Source: Polytrichum commune
Lineage: Eukaryota > Streptophyta > Polytrichopsida > Polytrichales > Polytrichaceae
NCBI GenBank assembly: GCA_950295325.1
Contig: OX485809.1
Location: 27,962,001 to 28,026,000 of the forward strand
DNA length: 64,000 nt
Direction of reading: 5' to 3'
Shown here: positions 45,113 through 56,674 of the stretch, piece after piece
Numbering within the stretch: the first letter of the stretch is position 1
Layout of the letters: every line of letters starts with the position of its first letter
Notes under the pieces: generated by a model
What the model saw: the letters and a program-made list of their open reading frames with translations, nothing else
What the model was told of the DNA's origin: nothing
Database searches by the model: none
Made by a program: the position numbers and the translations under genes

Positions 45113-45344
45113 ATTCTGCACAGCACAATGTAAGTCAATGGCCCAAAATAATGCATACTGAGGTGCCTAGATGAAGGAGGGGGGGTGGCAGTTTGAGGCG
45201 CGGGGAAGAGGGATGAATTTGCTGGGTTGCTGAGAGGAGTGTCCCTCCCTGGGAGGAATTGCGCCAACGGCCATGGCCAGCAACTCTACAATGTGCGTGA
45301 GGAATTTTTCTGAACCATTAGTATGGTGTACCTTAACATCACTA

Positions 45345-46030
45345 TAGCTGAAACCGCCTGCACTAAATCACCCTGTAACCAGCAACAGTTCATTGAGATC
45401 CATATTCCCGAGCCTCCTTGCGAGGCAAGTGCCCACAACACTATGTAAGGTAACTTAAAACCCTCAACCCTCAAGCGCGTGCTCTAAATCACCCCAAAAC
45501 CCTAAACACTCCTTGCAGACCCATATTCCAGAGCCTCCATGCGTGGCAAATGGCATACAAAACGTTGTATGCTGCCGCAAAAGAACCAGGCGCCCGAAAC
45601 CGCCTATGCGAAATCACCCTAAACCCTAAAACAAACGTTGCAGATCGTATTGCAGAGCCTCACTGAAAGTGCCTTCCCCACACTATGTAAGCCTTCGCAA
45701 AACACCCAAAAGTCCGAAATCGCCTGGTAAATCACCCTCACCCACTAACACTCCTCCCAGATCCTATTGCGGAGCGTCCATGGTCGGCAAGTGGCATCCC
45801 CACACTCTGTATGCCTAGCCAATACACTAGAACGCCCTAACCCGCCAGCCCTATATCACCCTCAGACACTAACAGTCCTTGCAGATCATGTTGTTTTGCC
45901 TCCCTGCGAGGCAAAAACCATCCCCACACTCTGTATGCCTAGGAAAAACAACAAAACGCCCTAAACCGCCTGACCCAAATCACTCCCACCCACTACAACT
46001 CCTTCCAGATCCTGCTGCGTCCACAATGTA
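45345..46030. repeat. Degenerate 122-bp tandem array upstream of the large gene
   Basis: About six diverged copies spaced 120-126 bp. Each has AAATCACCCY, ACTCCTTGCAGATC, GAGCCTCCATGCG.GGCAA and CCACACT.TGTATGCCT. It lies between the right TIR and the start codon of the 881-residue gene. The block ATCACCCTCAC(C/T)CA also occurs in the 158-bp repeats at the other end of the element. Confidence 0.75.
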
Positions 46031-46852
46031 GTGCCTCGACCCTAAATCAAGTGTCGCTTTCATTGACAAAACCACCCTAAACACCTCAAACCAGCGACAA
46101 CCCATGCCACAAGCATTCCTAAACCCTATGCAACCAGTAGCAAACTGCCCCAAGACGACCATAAGCACTACCTAACAATACCTCCACAAACCACAAGGAA
46201 ACCCTAACACTACATAAACAGATAACAAACACTGCCACATGCAAACAGTAAAGAAGAGAAAGGTGCAGCAAAAAGATAGGAAGGGCAGTCATGTTACAAC
46301 ATGGTAAGTGATGTTTGGATGGTGTATGCCCCTTGTAACCACTGGCGGAGGATGTTGCGCTCCTGCAGCTACGATCCTTGTGCGGCGAAATGGCAGTCGT
46401 CTTTGCTTTTTCCTGCTCACAAAGGGAAGCATGCAAACATAAGAAGATTGAAGGGAATATCATTGCAGCAATCATAATTTACATAATGCGTTCATGCCAT
46501 GTGTAACATGAGTGGCATGATTGAAAAACCCCAAAACCAAGTAAAGTGAGTGAGTGGCAATCGTCAAAACATAAGATCTTCCAAGGCACATCGCAAGACA
46601 TCATCATGTTGGCTTGCCCACACTCCTAAACCCTAAACCAGGACCATGCAGGAAATGATTCAACTTGGCAACTCACTCAGAAGTTACAATCAGTGGGAAA
46701 CGATGGTTGATTGGAAGTTTGGAAGCCTAAATATTAATTGATGTCACTCACCTTCATTGTAACCACCTGTTCGAAGAGCAGCAGTCTGGCTGTGATCATC
46801 CGCCGCAAGTCCTTCACTCCATGATTGTTGCTGAGGCAGCTAAACCCTGAAC
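46031..46852. other. Right subterminal region of the MULE
   Basis: Non-coding. It contains two of the dispersed motifs (46290, 46503) and several AAACCCTAAA telobox-like sites. No gene seen. Confidence 0.5.
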
Positions 46853-47247
46853 ACAATTTCGAGTCTGTAATGAATGAGCAGGTTACACACAATGATCAAG
46901 GGTGGCTGAATGGATGGGTGGGTGAAGGCCATGGCGATACCGAGCACCATGGCATGATGCAAGGGCATGGGCCACCCTCGAGGGATGGGCATGCGGACGT
47001 GGAGGCGGGCGGCCGACACGTAGGTTGGGGTGACAACGTGGCGGAGGTGCCAGCGTGGACGGCTGACACCGTGGAGCAGGGGCAGCCGATGCCAGCGTGG
47101 GCGACGGCCAGGGTGGCGCACGGGGCTGGCTGCTGGAGCTCCGGCCCGGGCTGGGTCCAGGTTTGGGACAAAGTACTACTGACGCACCTCTGCCATGCCT
47201 CGAACTCCGGGATGGAGTTAAGACCATTGGGTTGGGTAATGTTAGGG
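46853..47247 (-). repeat. Right terminal inverted repeat of the MULE
   Basis: About 395 bp, inverted copy of the left end. By analogy with MuDR the TIR may hold the promoter of the minus-strand gene, though its start codon lies 1.7 kb inside. Confidence 0.93.
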
Positions 47248-47256
47248 GTGTCGATC
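47248..47256. repeat. MULE target-site duplication, right
   Basis: GTGTCGATC, identical to 37100-37108. The following GATCTTGCCGCA continues the interrupted host repeat, as at 49122-49138. Confidence 0.95.
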
Positions 47257-48123
47257 TTGCCGCACTCGGCATTGGATCCCATGCCCTTGCCACTTGGCTA
47301 GCTTCTTATTCCACAGACCCTCCGTACTACAAAAATTGTCATGATCATGTAAATACACTCTTCAAGCCCTCCACACAACAACATCATTCTCGTGAATTCT
47401 GTAAACATCAAAAATATGCATTCCACTCATTGCATACATTGACAGTCGAGCGACACATCATTCCAAGCACATCTCATGTCTGGATCTTGTGTCAGCCCTT
47501 TCGCGCGGCTCTATTGTCATATCCTAAGCACTCTTCAAACCCTCAATACAACACCACCATCTTCGTGGATATTGTAAACATCAAAAGGATACATCCCACT
47601 TCTTGCACACCTTGACATTCTAGCGACACATCATTCGAAGCACATCTCTGCTTGAAACTTGTGTCGACCCTTTCACTCTGCTCTAATGTCATATCCCAGG
47701 CACTTCTTAAGCCCTCAACACAACACCACCATCATCGTGGTACTATGTGAGGCCAAACCACCCACCCTTAAGTGTCCTAGTCCGGGTGAGGGAATGGGTA
47801 TCACATTCGTTTCGCATAGCTCCCTCTTACCAACTTCGTTAGAAGTCATTACATTTCTCATTAATTCGTACACACCAATTTATTCCATAACAAGATTACA
47901 AGTGTTAAGAAACACTCTTATCTATCATGGCGTTATTCATGTGCTCAAGGACAATCCCACACTCAACCACACCTCTAATGAGCTAAGTCTTTTCATTTTT
48001 GTTTGAAACCAACACTATGTATCCACCTAATTTACTACGCTACAATTTAGTCTAGTCTAATTGCCCCTTAGTAAGCCTTGGTCCCAACCCTTAATCAGAT
48101 TATGGTCTCAACCTTAATTCACT

Positions 48124-48452
48124 TCTGTCTCGGCCTAATCCAGCTTCTGCTCCAGCCTTGATTCACTTCTGGTCTCAGCCTAGTCCAGCTTCTGCTCCAG
48201 CCTTTAATCAACCTCTGTCTCGGCCTAGTCCAGCTTCTGCTCCAGCCTTAATTCACTTATGGTCTCGGCCTAATCCAGCTTCTGCTCCAGCCTTAATTCA
48301 CTTCTGGTCTCGGCCTAATCCAACTTATGCTCCAGCCTTAATTCACTTCTGGTCTCGGCCTAATCCAGCTTCTGCTCCAGACTTAATTCACTTCTGGTCT
48401 CGGCCTAGTCCAACTTCTGCTCCAGCCTTAATTCACTTCTGGTCTCGGCCTA
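48124..48452 (+). repeat. 45-bp minisatellite
   Basis: About seven units of the form GTCTCGGCCTAATCCAGC/TTCTGCTCCAGCC/TTAATTCACTTCTG. Because 45 is divisible by three, a repetitive frame (RPNPASAPALIHFWS) stays open. I do not regard it as a gene. Confidence 0.9.
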
Positions 48453-48550
48453 AGTACCTACCTTAGCTACTCTAATTACTATTCTCTAAGTTCCCTCTAA
48501 TTACTATTCTCTAAGTTCCATCTAATCAACTCTATTCTATGTCACCCTCC

Positions 48551-48611
48551 ACAACACACACACACACACACACCCACACGAGAGAGAGAGAGAGAGAGAG
48601 TGAGAGAGAGG
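48551..48611. repeat. (CA)n(GA)n microsatellite
   Basis: A CA run followed by a GA run, with single-base interruptions. Confidence 0.93.
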
Positions 48612-49842
48612 AGGGAGGAATGAGAGAGGGCATCCCACAACCACGACCTCTTTAACATTTTCCTACTTAGTAGGACCTTATCCTATCCACTAACTCATTG
48701 CCCCCTAAACCAACAAGAACATGTTCTAATTCAAACATTTAAATCAAAGGCACTTCCCCTTGCCTCATCAAACACTACTCCTCTAATCAAAACACTCCCT
48801 AATGCCACTAACCCTCTAATTAACCACACAAAATGGCTTAAGGCCTAAACATAAATCCACACCAAGCCTCACTCTTTTTATACTTTTATTTGTTTCAATA
48901 ACACTTCAAATGCAATTCTAAGTAGATCCTAAACATAAAACAAATATGAGCACTCATTTTGGGCTCATATACTATAAACATAAAAAAAAATACGCATCTC
49001 ACTTCTTGCACACCTTGACTCTCGAGCTACACATCATCCCAAACAAATATGTTTGGACCATGTGTCAACCCACTTTCCATTCGGCTCCAAGTACTGTACC
49101 TCGCCACAATCATGTCACGGATGTCGATCTTGCCGCATTCAAGCATCGGGTCTTCCCTGGCTGGTCACAGACCCTAAACATCATCCTCACAACACATTGC
49201 CCTAAAGCTTTATATAATTACAAAACGCTCGCGCAGACACATTTCAACCCCTCATAACATCCCAGAAAAAAAATAACATTGTGCAAATCAAAAGAAAATT
49301 TCAGAATATCATATTTCCTTCCAAAATACTCTGAATGCCTTCATATTTTGACCATGATTAAACAACTTAATCACAAATCATCTTCTGAAATTTCAACTCC
49401 ATCCCATTTTCAATCTGAAAATTATGGTTTTTTCAGTGTGCATCTCTCAGAAAAACTTCAGATCAGTATAGTTCCTTCTCACTTATTCAAAATATCTTGA
49501 AATTTGAATCGTAATTAGAAAAACTAAGCACAAAACATGTCTCAAAATTATGTACATTTCAGCGTGCAAATATAGGAAAACTTCACAATATCATAACTGT
49601 GTCTGACTTACTCCAAACGCCTTTAGATTTTTTACAATGATCTGAACTACTAATCTTATACTACCCTCTAAAATTTCAACTCGTTTTCATTTTCTGACCA
49701 AACGTTATGTCCCTTCCAAACCAGACTACTAAAAGGACCCTCCCATGTAACGGCCATCAAGACGTTACCTACTCGGGTCCCGGCAACAAAACCAAAATGT
49801 TGGAAAATTTCACATCCCCCCCTCCCCCAGATTACCCTACCA

Positions 49843-51500
49843 TGTTATGATTCAAATTGTGAATTCACGAGTATTATGAAAATTTACTTAGGATTAGAAA
49901 GTAGGTAAGTTATTAAGCATTTGTGGTAAGTTCTAGAAGATATTGGTCAATTGGCCATTATTTGCTCATGTCCAAGTTGATAGAATGGTGACAAGGCCTA
50001 CACCTCATCAAGTTGATGATGTAGAAATTTATATATTAATCATATCTATGTTATGATAGATTTATGTGTTGCATCTACGAGTAAGTACATTTAGGATATT
50101 TCTTGTAAAAAATCCTATTTCATAGTATATAAAGGCTCTCAATGAAGGATCCGATACCTTCTTTGAGTGTTTAGGATAGAGATAGTTGACGTAGGATAGA
50201 TTTGGATGATAGATTAGAGTTAGGACTAGTTTTGTGTATATAGGCCTTGGCCTTAAGAGTTTAACAAGGATAAGAGCTACATTTGTTTATGAAATCTCTA
50301 TATCATAATTTTTTTTTATGTTATTTGTCTTTATGCCAAAACGATCCAACATTTTGGTTCCGTTGCCAGGACCCGAGTTGGTAACGTCTTGATGGCTGTT
50401 ACATGGGAGGATCCTTTTAGTAGTCTGGTCTGGAAGGACATAACTTTTGGTCAGGAAATAAAAACGGGTTGAAATTTTAGAAGGTAGTATAAGACTAGGT
50501 TTTTTGATTATTGTCAAAATCTGAAGGTGTTTAGAATAAGTCAGACACAAGTATGATATTATGAAGTTTTCCTAGATTTGCACGCTGAAATAGGCATAAC
50601 TTTCAGACAAAAAATGGGATAGGTCTGAAATTTTCAGAGATGCTTTATAATTAGTTTTTCTAATAACGATTCAAATTTTAAGATATTTTGAGTAAGTCAA
50701 AAAGAGCTACACTGTTCTGAAATTTTTCCGAGAGCTGCAGAGTAAAAAAAATCACAATTTTTAGACAGAAAATGAAATAGAGTTAAAATTTTGGAGGATG
50801 ATTTTTAATTAGGTTATTTAATCAGAGTCAAAATCGAAAGACATTCAAAGTAATTTAGAAGGAATTATGATATTATGAAATTTTGCCTTTGATTTGCATA
50901 ATTTTTTTTTATGTTCTTGAGGGGTTTCAAGCAAATATTGGTATAGCACATATGGAAGGGGATATAGTTTGGAAAATATTAAATGTTAAGGGCTCGTGAA
51001 ACAAGTTACGTGACGGAGAGAATGTAATACGTACATGTAGCTATCTATTTTTTGAGTTTTTTAAGATGGTGAGGTGCTAGATTGAATTTTAGTATTTGTA
51101 ATAGTTTGAAAAGTTGGGTCATAAGAGGAGGGGTTGTAATTATGATTCCAATATTCAAATGGATGAAGGATGAAGATCCAGAGTCGTCTTTAAGAAATAC
51201 AAAAGGACTTGAAGAATACATGGGATATGGCATTGGAGTCACGCGAAAGGGCCGACACAAGATCCACACATATTTGTTTGGAATGATGTGTAGCTCGAGA
51301 GTCAATGTATGCAAGAAGTGAGATGCATGCCTTTAATGTTTATAGTATTTAAGAGGATGATGGTGGTGTAATGAGGGCTAAGACAGTGAATCTTCATGAT
51401 TAAAATATTTTTTGTAATACACAAGGTGTGTAAAATCAGAGGCCAGCCAAAAGGCAAGGGCGGAGGACCCAATGCCGAGTGCACCAAGATCGATACCTAC
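49843..51500 (+). mobile_element. Gypsy-type LTR and leader, copy B (plus)
   Basis: LTR 49843-50351 (509 bp, TGTTATG...CCAACA), followed by TTTTGGTTCCGTTGCCAGGA, a primer-site-like sequence of the TGG...CCGTTGCC type used by several plant gypsy elements. Then comes a leader homologous to copies A and C in inverted orientation. No coding domain; it ends where copy C begins in the opposite sense. Confidence 0.75.
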
Positions 51501-52575
51501 GACATTATGATAATGCAAATCAAAATCAAATTTCAGAATATTAGAAGTCCTTCTAAATTATTTTGAATGCCTTCCGATTTTGACCGTGATTAAATAACCT
51601 AATCACAAATCATCTCCCAAAATTTCAACTCTATCCCATTTTCTATCTAAAAATTATGGTTTTTTTTACTCTGCAGCTCTCAGAAAAATTTCAGAACAGT
51701 GTAGCTCCTTTTGACTTACTCAAAATATCTTAAAATTTTAACCATCATTAGAAAAACTAATCACAAAGCATCTCTCAAAAATTTATATCTATCCCATTTT
51801 CTGTCTGAAAGTTATGCCTATTTCAGCGTGCAAATCTAAGAAAACTTGATAATATCATACATATGTCTTACTTACTCTAAATGTCTTCAGATTTTGACAA
51901 TGATCAGAAAAACTAGTTTTATACTACCTTCTAAAATTTCAACCCGTTTTCATTTTCTGACCAAAGTTATGCCCTTTCCAAACCAGACTACTAAAAAGAC
52001 CATACTATGTAACGGCCATCAAGACGTTACCAACTTGGGTCCCAGCAACGGAACCATAAATGTTGGGTACTTTTGACATAAAGGCAAATAACATAAAGAA
52101 AGAGATAATCACGACATACAAACTTAGTAAACAAATGTAGCTTTCACCCTTGTTAAACTCTTAAGGCCGAGGCCTTGATACACAACAACTGGTCATAATT
52201 CTAATCTATCACTCAAATCTATCTTACGTCAACGATCTCTATCCTAAGCACTCGAAGAAGGTGTCGGACCCTTCACCGAGAGCCTTTATTTACTATGAAA
52301 TAAGAAGTTTTACAAGAAATATCCTAAATCTACTTGCTCGTAGATGCGACACATAAATATATTATAATATAGATATGACTAATATAGAAGTTCCTACCTC
52401 ATCAACTTAATGAGGTGTAGGCCTTGTCACTGTTCTATCAACTTAGACATGGGCAAGTAATGGCTAATTGACCAATATCTTCTAGAACTTACCACAAATC
52501 CTTAACAACTTACCTACTTTCTAATCCTAAGTAAATCTTCACAATACTAGTGAATCCACAATTTTAACCATAACA
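51501..52575 (-). mobile_element. Gypsy-type LTR and leader, copy C (minus)
   Basis: LTR 52061-52575 (515 bp, TG...CA), with its leader and primer-site complement to the left (CAGCAACGGAACCATAAA at 52043-52060). It is the likely 5' LTR partner of the truncated LTR at 35301-35579, with which it shares orientation. Its outer edge abuts the copia RT remains at 52576. Confidence 0.75.
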
Positions 52576-53830
52576 GAGACATATTGTCCAGTTATGAAAT
52601 TGAATTCAATCAAAGTGTTGTTAGGCCCTTGCAACACAATATAATTTAGAAATACACCAATTAGATGTTAAGACAACAATTCTAAATGGATTTCTAGGAG
52701 AAGTCCTTTATATGATTATACCTGAAAGACTACTTCCATCCAACAATCCAACACATGGTAAACTTCTCAACCCTTGTATGGACCTAAGCAATCCTCAAGA
52801 GTTTGATATCAATGGTTGAATCAATACCTTCTCCTCTATGAATTTCAAAGTTTACAACCTGATACAAACATCTATCTCAAAAGTGAAAATGACCATAGAT
52901 TCACAATTATTATTGTTTATGTTGATGATTGTATATTTTTAAGCAAAAAAAATCATTCGTTCAACAAGTCAAAGTCATTATTCAAAAAGAATGTGATATG
53001 TCATATGAAGGAGAAATTCATTATACTCTTGGAAATGCCATAATTAAAAATTGACAAGAAAGTTGGACAATTATACACCAACAACAATACTTGACATCAA
53101 AACCTAAAGAATACAACATGCTCACTTGTAATCCATTAAGCACACAAATGCGAACAAGCATTCGACTAAGCAAAGAGGAAAGTTTCACCTCCACTAAAGA
53201 CCAATATCCTTACTTGCAAATGTTTGGCAGCTTAATGCACGCCATTGTCAACTCCCGCCTTGATTGTGCATAAATTGTAGTAGTCTTGCACAATACCTAT
53301 CAGCTCCAACTCCATCGCATATTCAAACTTTGAAAAGAACAATGCGATACATCAAAGATACCCTTACCTTTGGATTCAAATACCAAAAATCCCCTCAAAG
53401 AGATATTTTGCATGGTTATTCCAATGCCAATTGGGCAAGAGACAAAGACACTCAACATTCAACCTTTGGATATTGCTTCATGCTTGTTGGCAGTGTCGTT
53501 TGTTAGGGCAGCAAGAAACAACAATCAATTGCACTCTCCTCTACATAATCATAATACATGGCATTGGCAAAAGCAACAACTGAAGTTATATTTGGCTCTA
53601 AAAATTGTTACAAGGACTTGGTTTTACTCAAATTGAACCTACCACCATCTATTCGGATAGCCAAATTGTTATTGCATTAGGTGAAAATCCCAAAGATCAC
53701 TTAAGAAGCAAACATGTCGACACCTAATTTCATTTTACAAGAGTAAAAGTTCTCACAAAAGAAGTCTAGCTCACCTATATACGAGCTTCACACATGACAA
53801 CTAACATTCTTACATAATCACTACCAAAAG
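52576..53830 (+). pseudogene. Decayed copia RT-RNase H (right half of nested element)
   Basis: Reads ETYCPVMKLNSIKVLLG, LDVKTTILNGFLGEV, VYVDDCIFLSKK, YSNANWARDKDTQHSTFGY, TTIYSDSQIVIALGENP and RSKHVDT across frames, the order of copia RT then RNase H. Many stops. It continues the element split at 35300; roughly 200 codons between the two halves are missing, so a deletion accompanied or followed the gypsy insertion. Confidence 0.85.
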
Positions 53831-54434
53831 AGAAACATATCACTTGCATGTCTCAACTTGGTATGTGTTTGATTTCTTGGTCTCAAACACCTCAACATAT
53901 TCAAGTTCAATTTAACTCACAATTTTAGCCCTTATTACTTACACATCTCAAAGTGTACATCCCTATATTTTATGTGAGAGACGTTCACCCCTATATTTTG
54001 ACAAGTCTTTGAGTGGGAGACAAGGACAAAAAGGTTGCCAAAAATCAAACATTTTCTAAAATATCAAATTTTTTGGAGAAAGATTTGCCAAAGCAACAAG
54101 CAAATAATTGTAAAATCTTCAAAGAAAATTCTCATCATGCATAGGCAAAAAACAAAAAAGACAATGTACACAATTGAGACCACTGTCACCAAAAATTTAT
54201 AACATAAACTATCAACATAAAACTTTCCAAGAACCACATTGGAAGGAGACACCAACCACTACCCAAGCCAACATTGTGCACTAAAATGCACACATTCTTC
54301 ACACAGACAATTAAAGAGGGTGGTGACTTCAACAAGGTTTTGAAGACAAAAGGAAGCAAACCATATTGGATGAAGAATGATAACAAATGAAAAAAATAAA
54401 ATTGGATGAAAACAAAGTAGTGTACTAGTGGGAG

Positions 54435-54663
54435 TGTTAGACATAAGTTCATGACTATATATACATCATTTAATATAATATATTGTACATTAGTTTGTAA
54501 TCTAGATTGAAGAGTTGTCATGTAAGAGATGTGACTCTTACATAGAGTTGTGACTCTTGAAAAGGGTTCTTCTTAAGTGCAAGCATACATTGGAAATGTG
54601 TAACATTTTTCTTTAACACAGCTACTTTGCTCATGCGTCTTCTTCTTTTCTCATAAAATTCCA
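54435..54663 (+). repeat. LTR of old copia element (right, 3' LTR)
   Basis: TGTTAGACATAAG ... CTCATAAAATTCCA, preceded by the purine-rich GTGGGAG. Homologous to 31622-31969, but without its extra block of about 120 bp. Confidence 0.85.
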
Positions 54664-55301
54664 TAGTTCATGTCCTCAACTATATTGTTGTATATTGATT
54701 CTAATCCTACTACTTGAGCCCAGTCATAATCTTTGAGTTGCTTCTAGGCTCTGGCTGCAGTACAAGGTGAGAGGTTCATGTTGAGATCGTTGTGAACATT
54801 TGAAACGGAAAACTCGAGGTGCAACAAAGACGAAGCATATGAAGTCCTTGTAAATTCTAAAGTAGAATCCTACAAAAGTAGGAGAATCTTTTGAAGCTAT
54901 TACCAAAATTTCAACATGATTGAACTATATTTGAATTGGTTATGATTTTGCATGTTAAAAAGATAAAATTGACAATAAATACATTCTAAGCATAAAATCT
55001 CATCCAGAGTTTTATTTGTGGTAGAGAAAGTATGTATCATTTGTATGCAAGAAACTGCAAAGGAAGAAACTATAAGAAGCACATGATTGAAGCATCCGTA
55101 GAACTTGGTTTGCATTCTGGGCACTCAAATTTTGTCAATATTTTGTCAATGGTGTAGAATTTACAGATTAGGTCATTTTCTCAATTCTGATGGTCAAAAG
55201 ATTAATCTTAACCTAACTTAAACATCTTGTGAAATAAGCATTTTCGAAAAAGGTTTGAAAATTGAGGATTTGGTCCTTTGACGAGGAATCAACCACTTTG
55301 T
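54664..55301. other. Spacer, no gene seen
   Basis: AT-rich DNA between the 3' LTR and a foldback element. Confidence 0.4.
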
Positions 55302-55658
55302 GGTCGCCCCACGGGGGGGTCACTCCATTGTCAAGTTGAACACCACGTGCCACCAAAAAACATCTTCTTTTGGTAAGTTGCACCACCAAAATGGGTCAAA
55401 ATTTTATCAATTTTTTTTTCATGAGTAGATATACACAGTACCTATGACATAGTTAAAAGTGGTAACTAAATTTGATGATTTGTTTTTTTTCATAAAACAT
55501 ACCGTTTCTAACTAGAATGACACATAATTGAACTAAAAAAATTACCAGAAAAAATAAAGAGGACTAAAAATTTCAAAAACATATACAAAAGATACTATCA
55601 AACTTTGTCCGCACGTGGTGTCAACTTGACAATGAAGTGACCTCCCCGTGGGTCGCCC
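55302..55658. mobile_element. Foldback element, about 357 bp
   Basis: Arms of about 47 bp: GGTCGCCCCACGGGG...CATTGTCAAGTTGA.CACCACGTG at 55302-55348 and its inverse at 55613-55658. AT-rich centre, no coding region. No clear target duplication. Confidence 0.65.
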
Positions 55659-55779
55659 ATGCATTTAAGGGTTAACGGGACTTTTTACCTTGAAAATATT
55701 TAACCCATTTAGAGTGTCCGGCAATGATGTTGTTGTGTACGTTATCAAGAGACTCCTCCAATTTGAGAATGTCATACAT

Positions 55780-56423
55780 TCAAGATGCCACCACGTGTGC
55801 ATGATCATAGTCGTTCGGAACTAACGATGATAACATTGGTGCTAATGTATTCGGATGGTAAAAGTGGTGGGTACCGTAAACAAGTTCAAATGGGATAAAT
55901 CCCATTGCAACTTCATAGGCAATGCGGTAGGCCCATATGGTTGCGGGAAGGCATTCATCCCAATCCGTGTTGTTTTCACTCACAAATATAGATAACATTT
56001 TGACACTCCATTCCCTTGAGGATAATATGGTGTGGATGTACATTGTTTGATGACGAAATTTTTCATGATTTGGGTTATAACATCGTTAAAGAAGTTCCCT
56101 CCTTGGGCTGAGACAAATTCCATAAGGCAACCAAAACATATTATTATCGTGTTGAAAATAAATTTTGTTGTGACTGCCACGGTATTGGTCCATAATGCCT
56201 TAGCCTCAGCCCACTTGGTAACATATTCCATTATTACAAGAATGTACCGGTTTTGTACATAATAGGATACAAATTTAATTAATGTTACAAAATCCATGCC
56301 ACATTGCATAAAAAGGGCAAGAGGGGTAATGGATTTTAACGGTGCCTTGGTGGACTTGGCGAAAGGCGTATGAACTTGGCAGGCATGGCATGAATGACGA
56401 TATATATAAATGTCTTTGTGCAT
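55780..56423 (-). pseudogene. Decayed Ty3/gypsy integrase
   Basis: Two overlapping frames together show an HxxxxCHxC-type zinc end (CHACQVHTP), MDFVTLIKF, EYVTKWAEAKAL, SAQGGNFFNDV (the catalytic SDQG has become SAQG), PYYPQGNG, then WDECLPATIWAYRIAYEVAMGFIPFELVYG. One frameshift lies near the PQGNG motif, with other damage. Too short and damaged for function. Confidence 0.85.
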
Positions 56424-56674
56424 TATTTTCTAATAGTATTTAGCTTGGGTTATTTGGGGATGGTAGCTTCACCACTAATGTGAGCCAATATGGAGTAACA
56501 CGGGTCGTGTGTATGCGTGGGGTGGCGGTTTGTTTTTTTATAAGTGTTCCTTCGTTGGCAAGTATGTCGGCTATTTCATTTCCAGTAATGCCTGAGTGTG
56601 CACGTAGTTTGTGAATGTGAATTTTATGTGGGGTCCAGTATATCTAGTGTAGGATAGTTGTCATTAATAGTTTG

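Larger units (their letters stand above)
37684..46510. repeat. Dispersed motif CATGTTAC(R)A across the MULE
   Basis: Exact CATGTTAC or GTAACATG starts at 37684, 38608, 39526, 40089, 40590, 40992, 41564, 41639, 41847, 42234, 42748, 43634, 43738, 43852, 46290 and 46503. Read as CATGTTAC, the next two bases are A/G then A in 13 of 16. Twelve sites are non-coding, including both transposase introns and three in the 343-bp intron of the large gene. Chance would give about 0.3 in 10 kb. One site only (12771) was found elsewhere in the window. Confidence 0.85.
37109..47247. mobile_element. 10.1-kb Mutator-like element with three genes
   Basis: Flanked by a perfect 9-bp target duplication and bounded by GC-rich terminal inverted repeats of about 395-445 bp starting CCCTAACATTACCCAACCC. 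Inside, reading from the left, are a mudrA-type transposase (+, broken by two stops) and a 123-codon gene (+). From the right comes a convergent three-exon gene for an 881-residue protein (-). Convergent transcription from the two TIRs is the layout of maize MuDR (mudrA/mudrB). VANDAL MULEs also carry extra genes. The host sequence is a gypsy-type repeat. Confidence 0.95.
47257..49842 (-). mobile_element. Gypsy-type element leader, copy A (minus)
   Basis: Non-coding repeat that continues the host element right of the MULE. It includes a tandem repeat of about 175 bp (about 47334-47740, marked by TTGTCATATCCTAAGCAC and GACACATCATTC), a 45-bp minisatellite, a microsatellite, and a block at 49265-49798 that is repeated in copies B (inverted) and C. 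It ends CGGCAACAAAACCAAAA (primer-site-like on the other strand), then TGTTGG, a stub of LTR. Confidence 0.6.

Noticed and set aside
48158-48466. 103-codon frame of RPNPASAPALIHFWS repeats
   Set aside because: Product of a 45-bp minisatellite in non-coding retroelement DNA.
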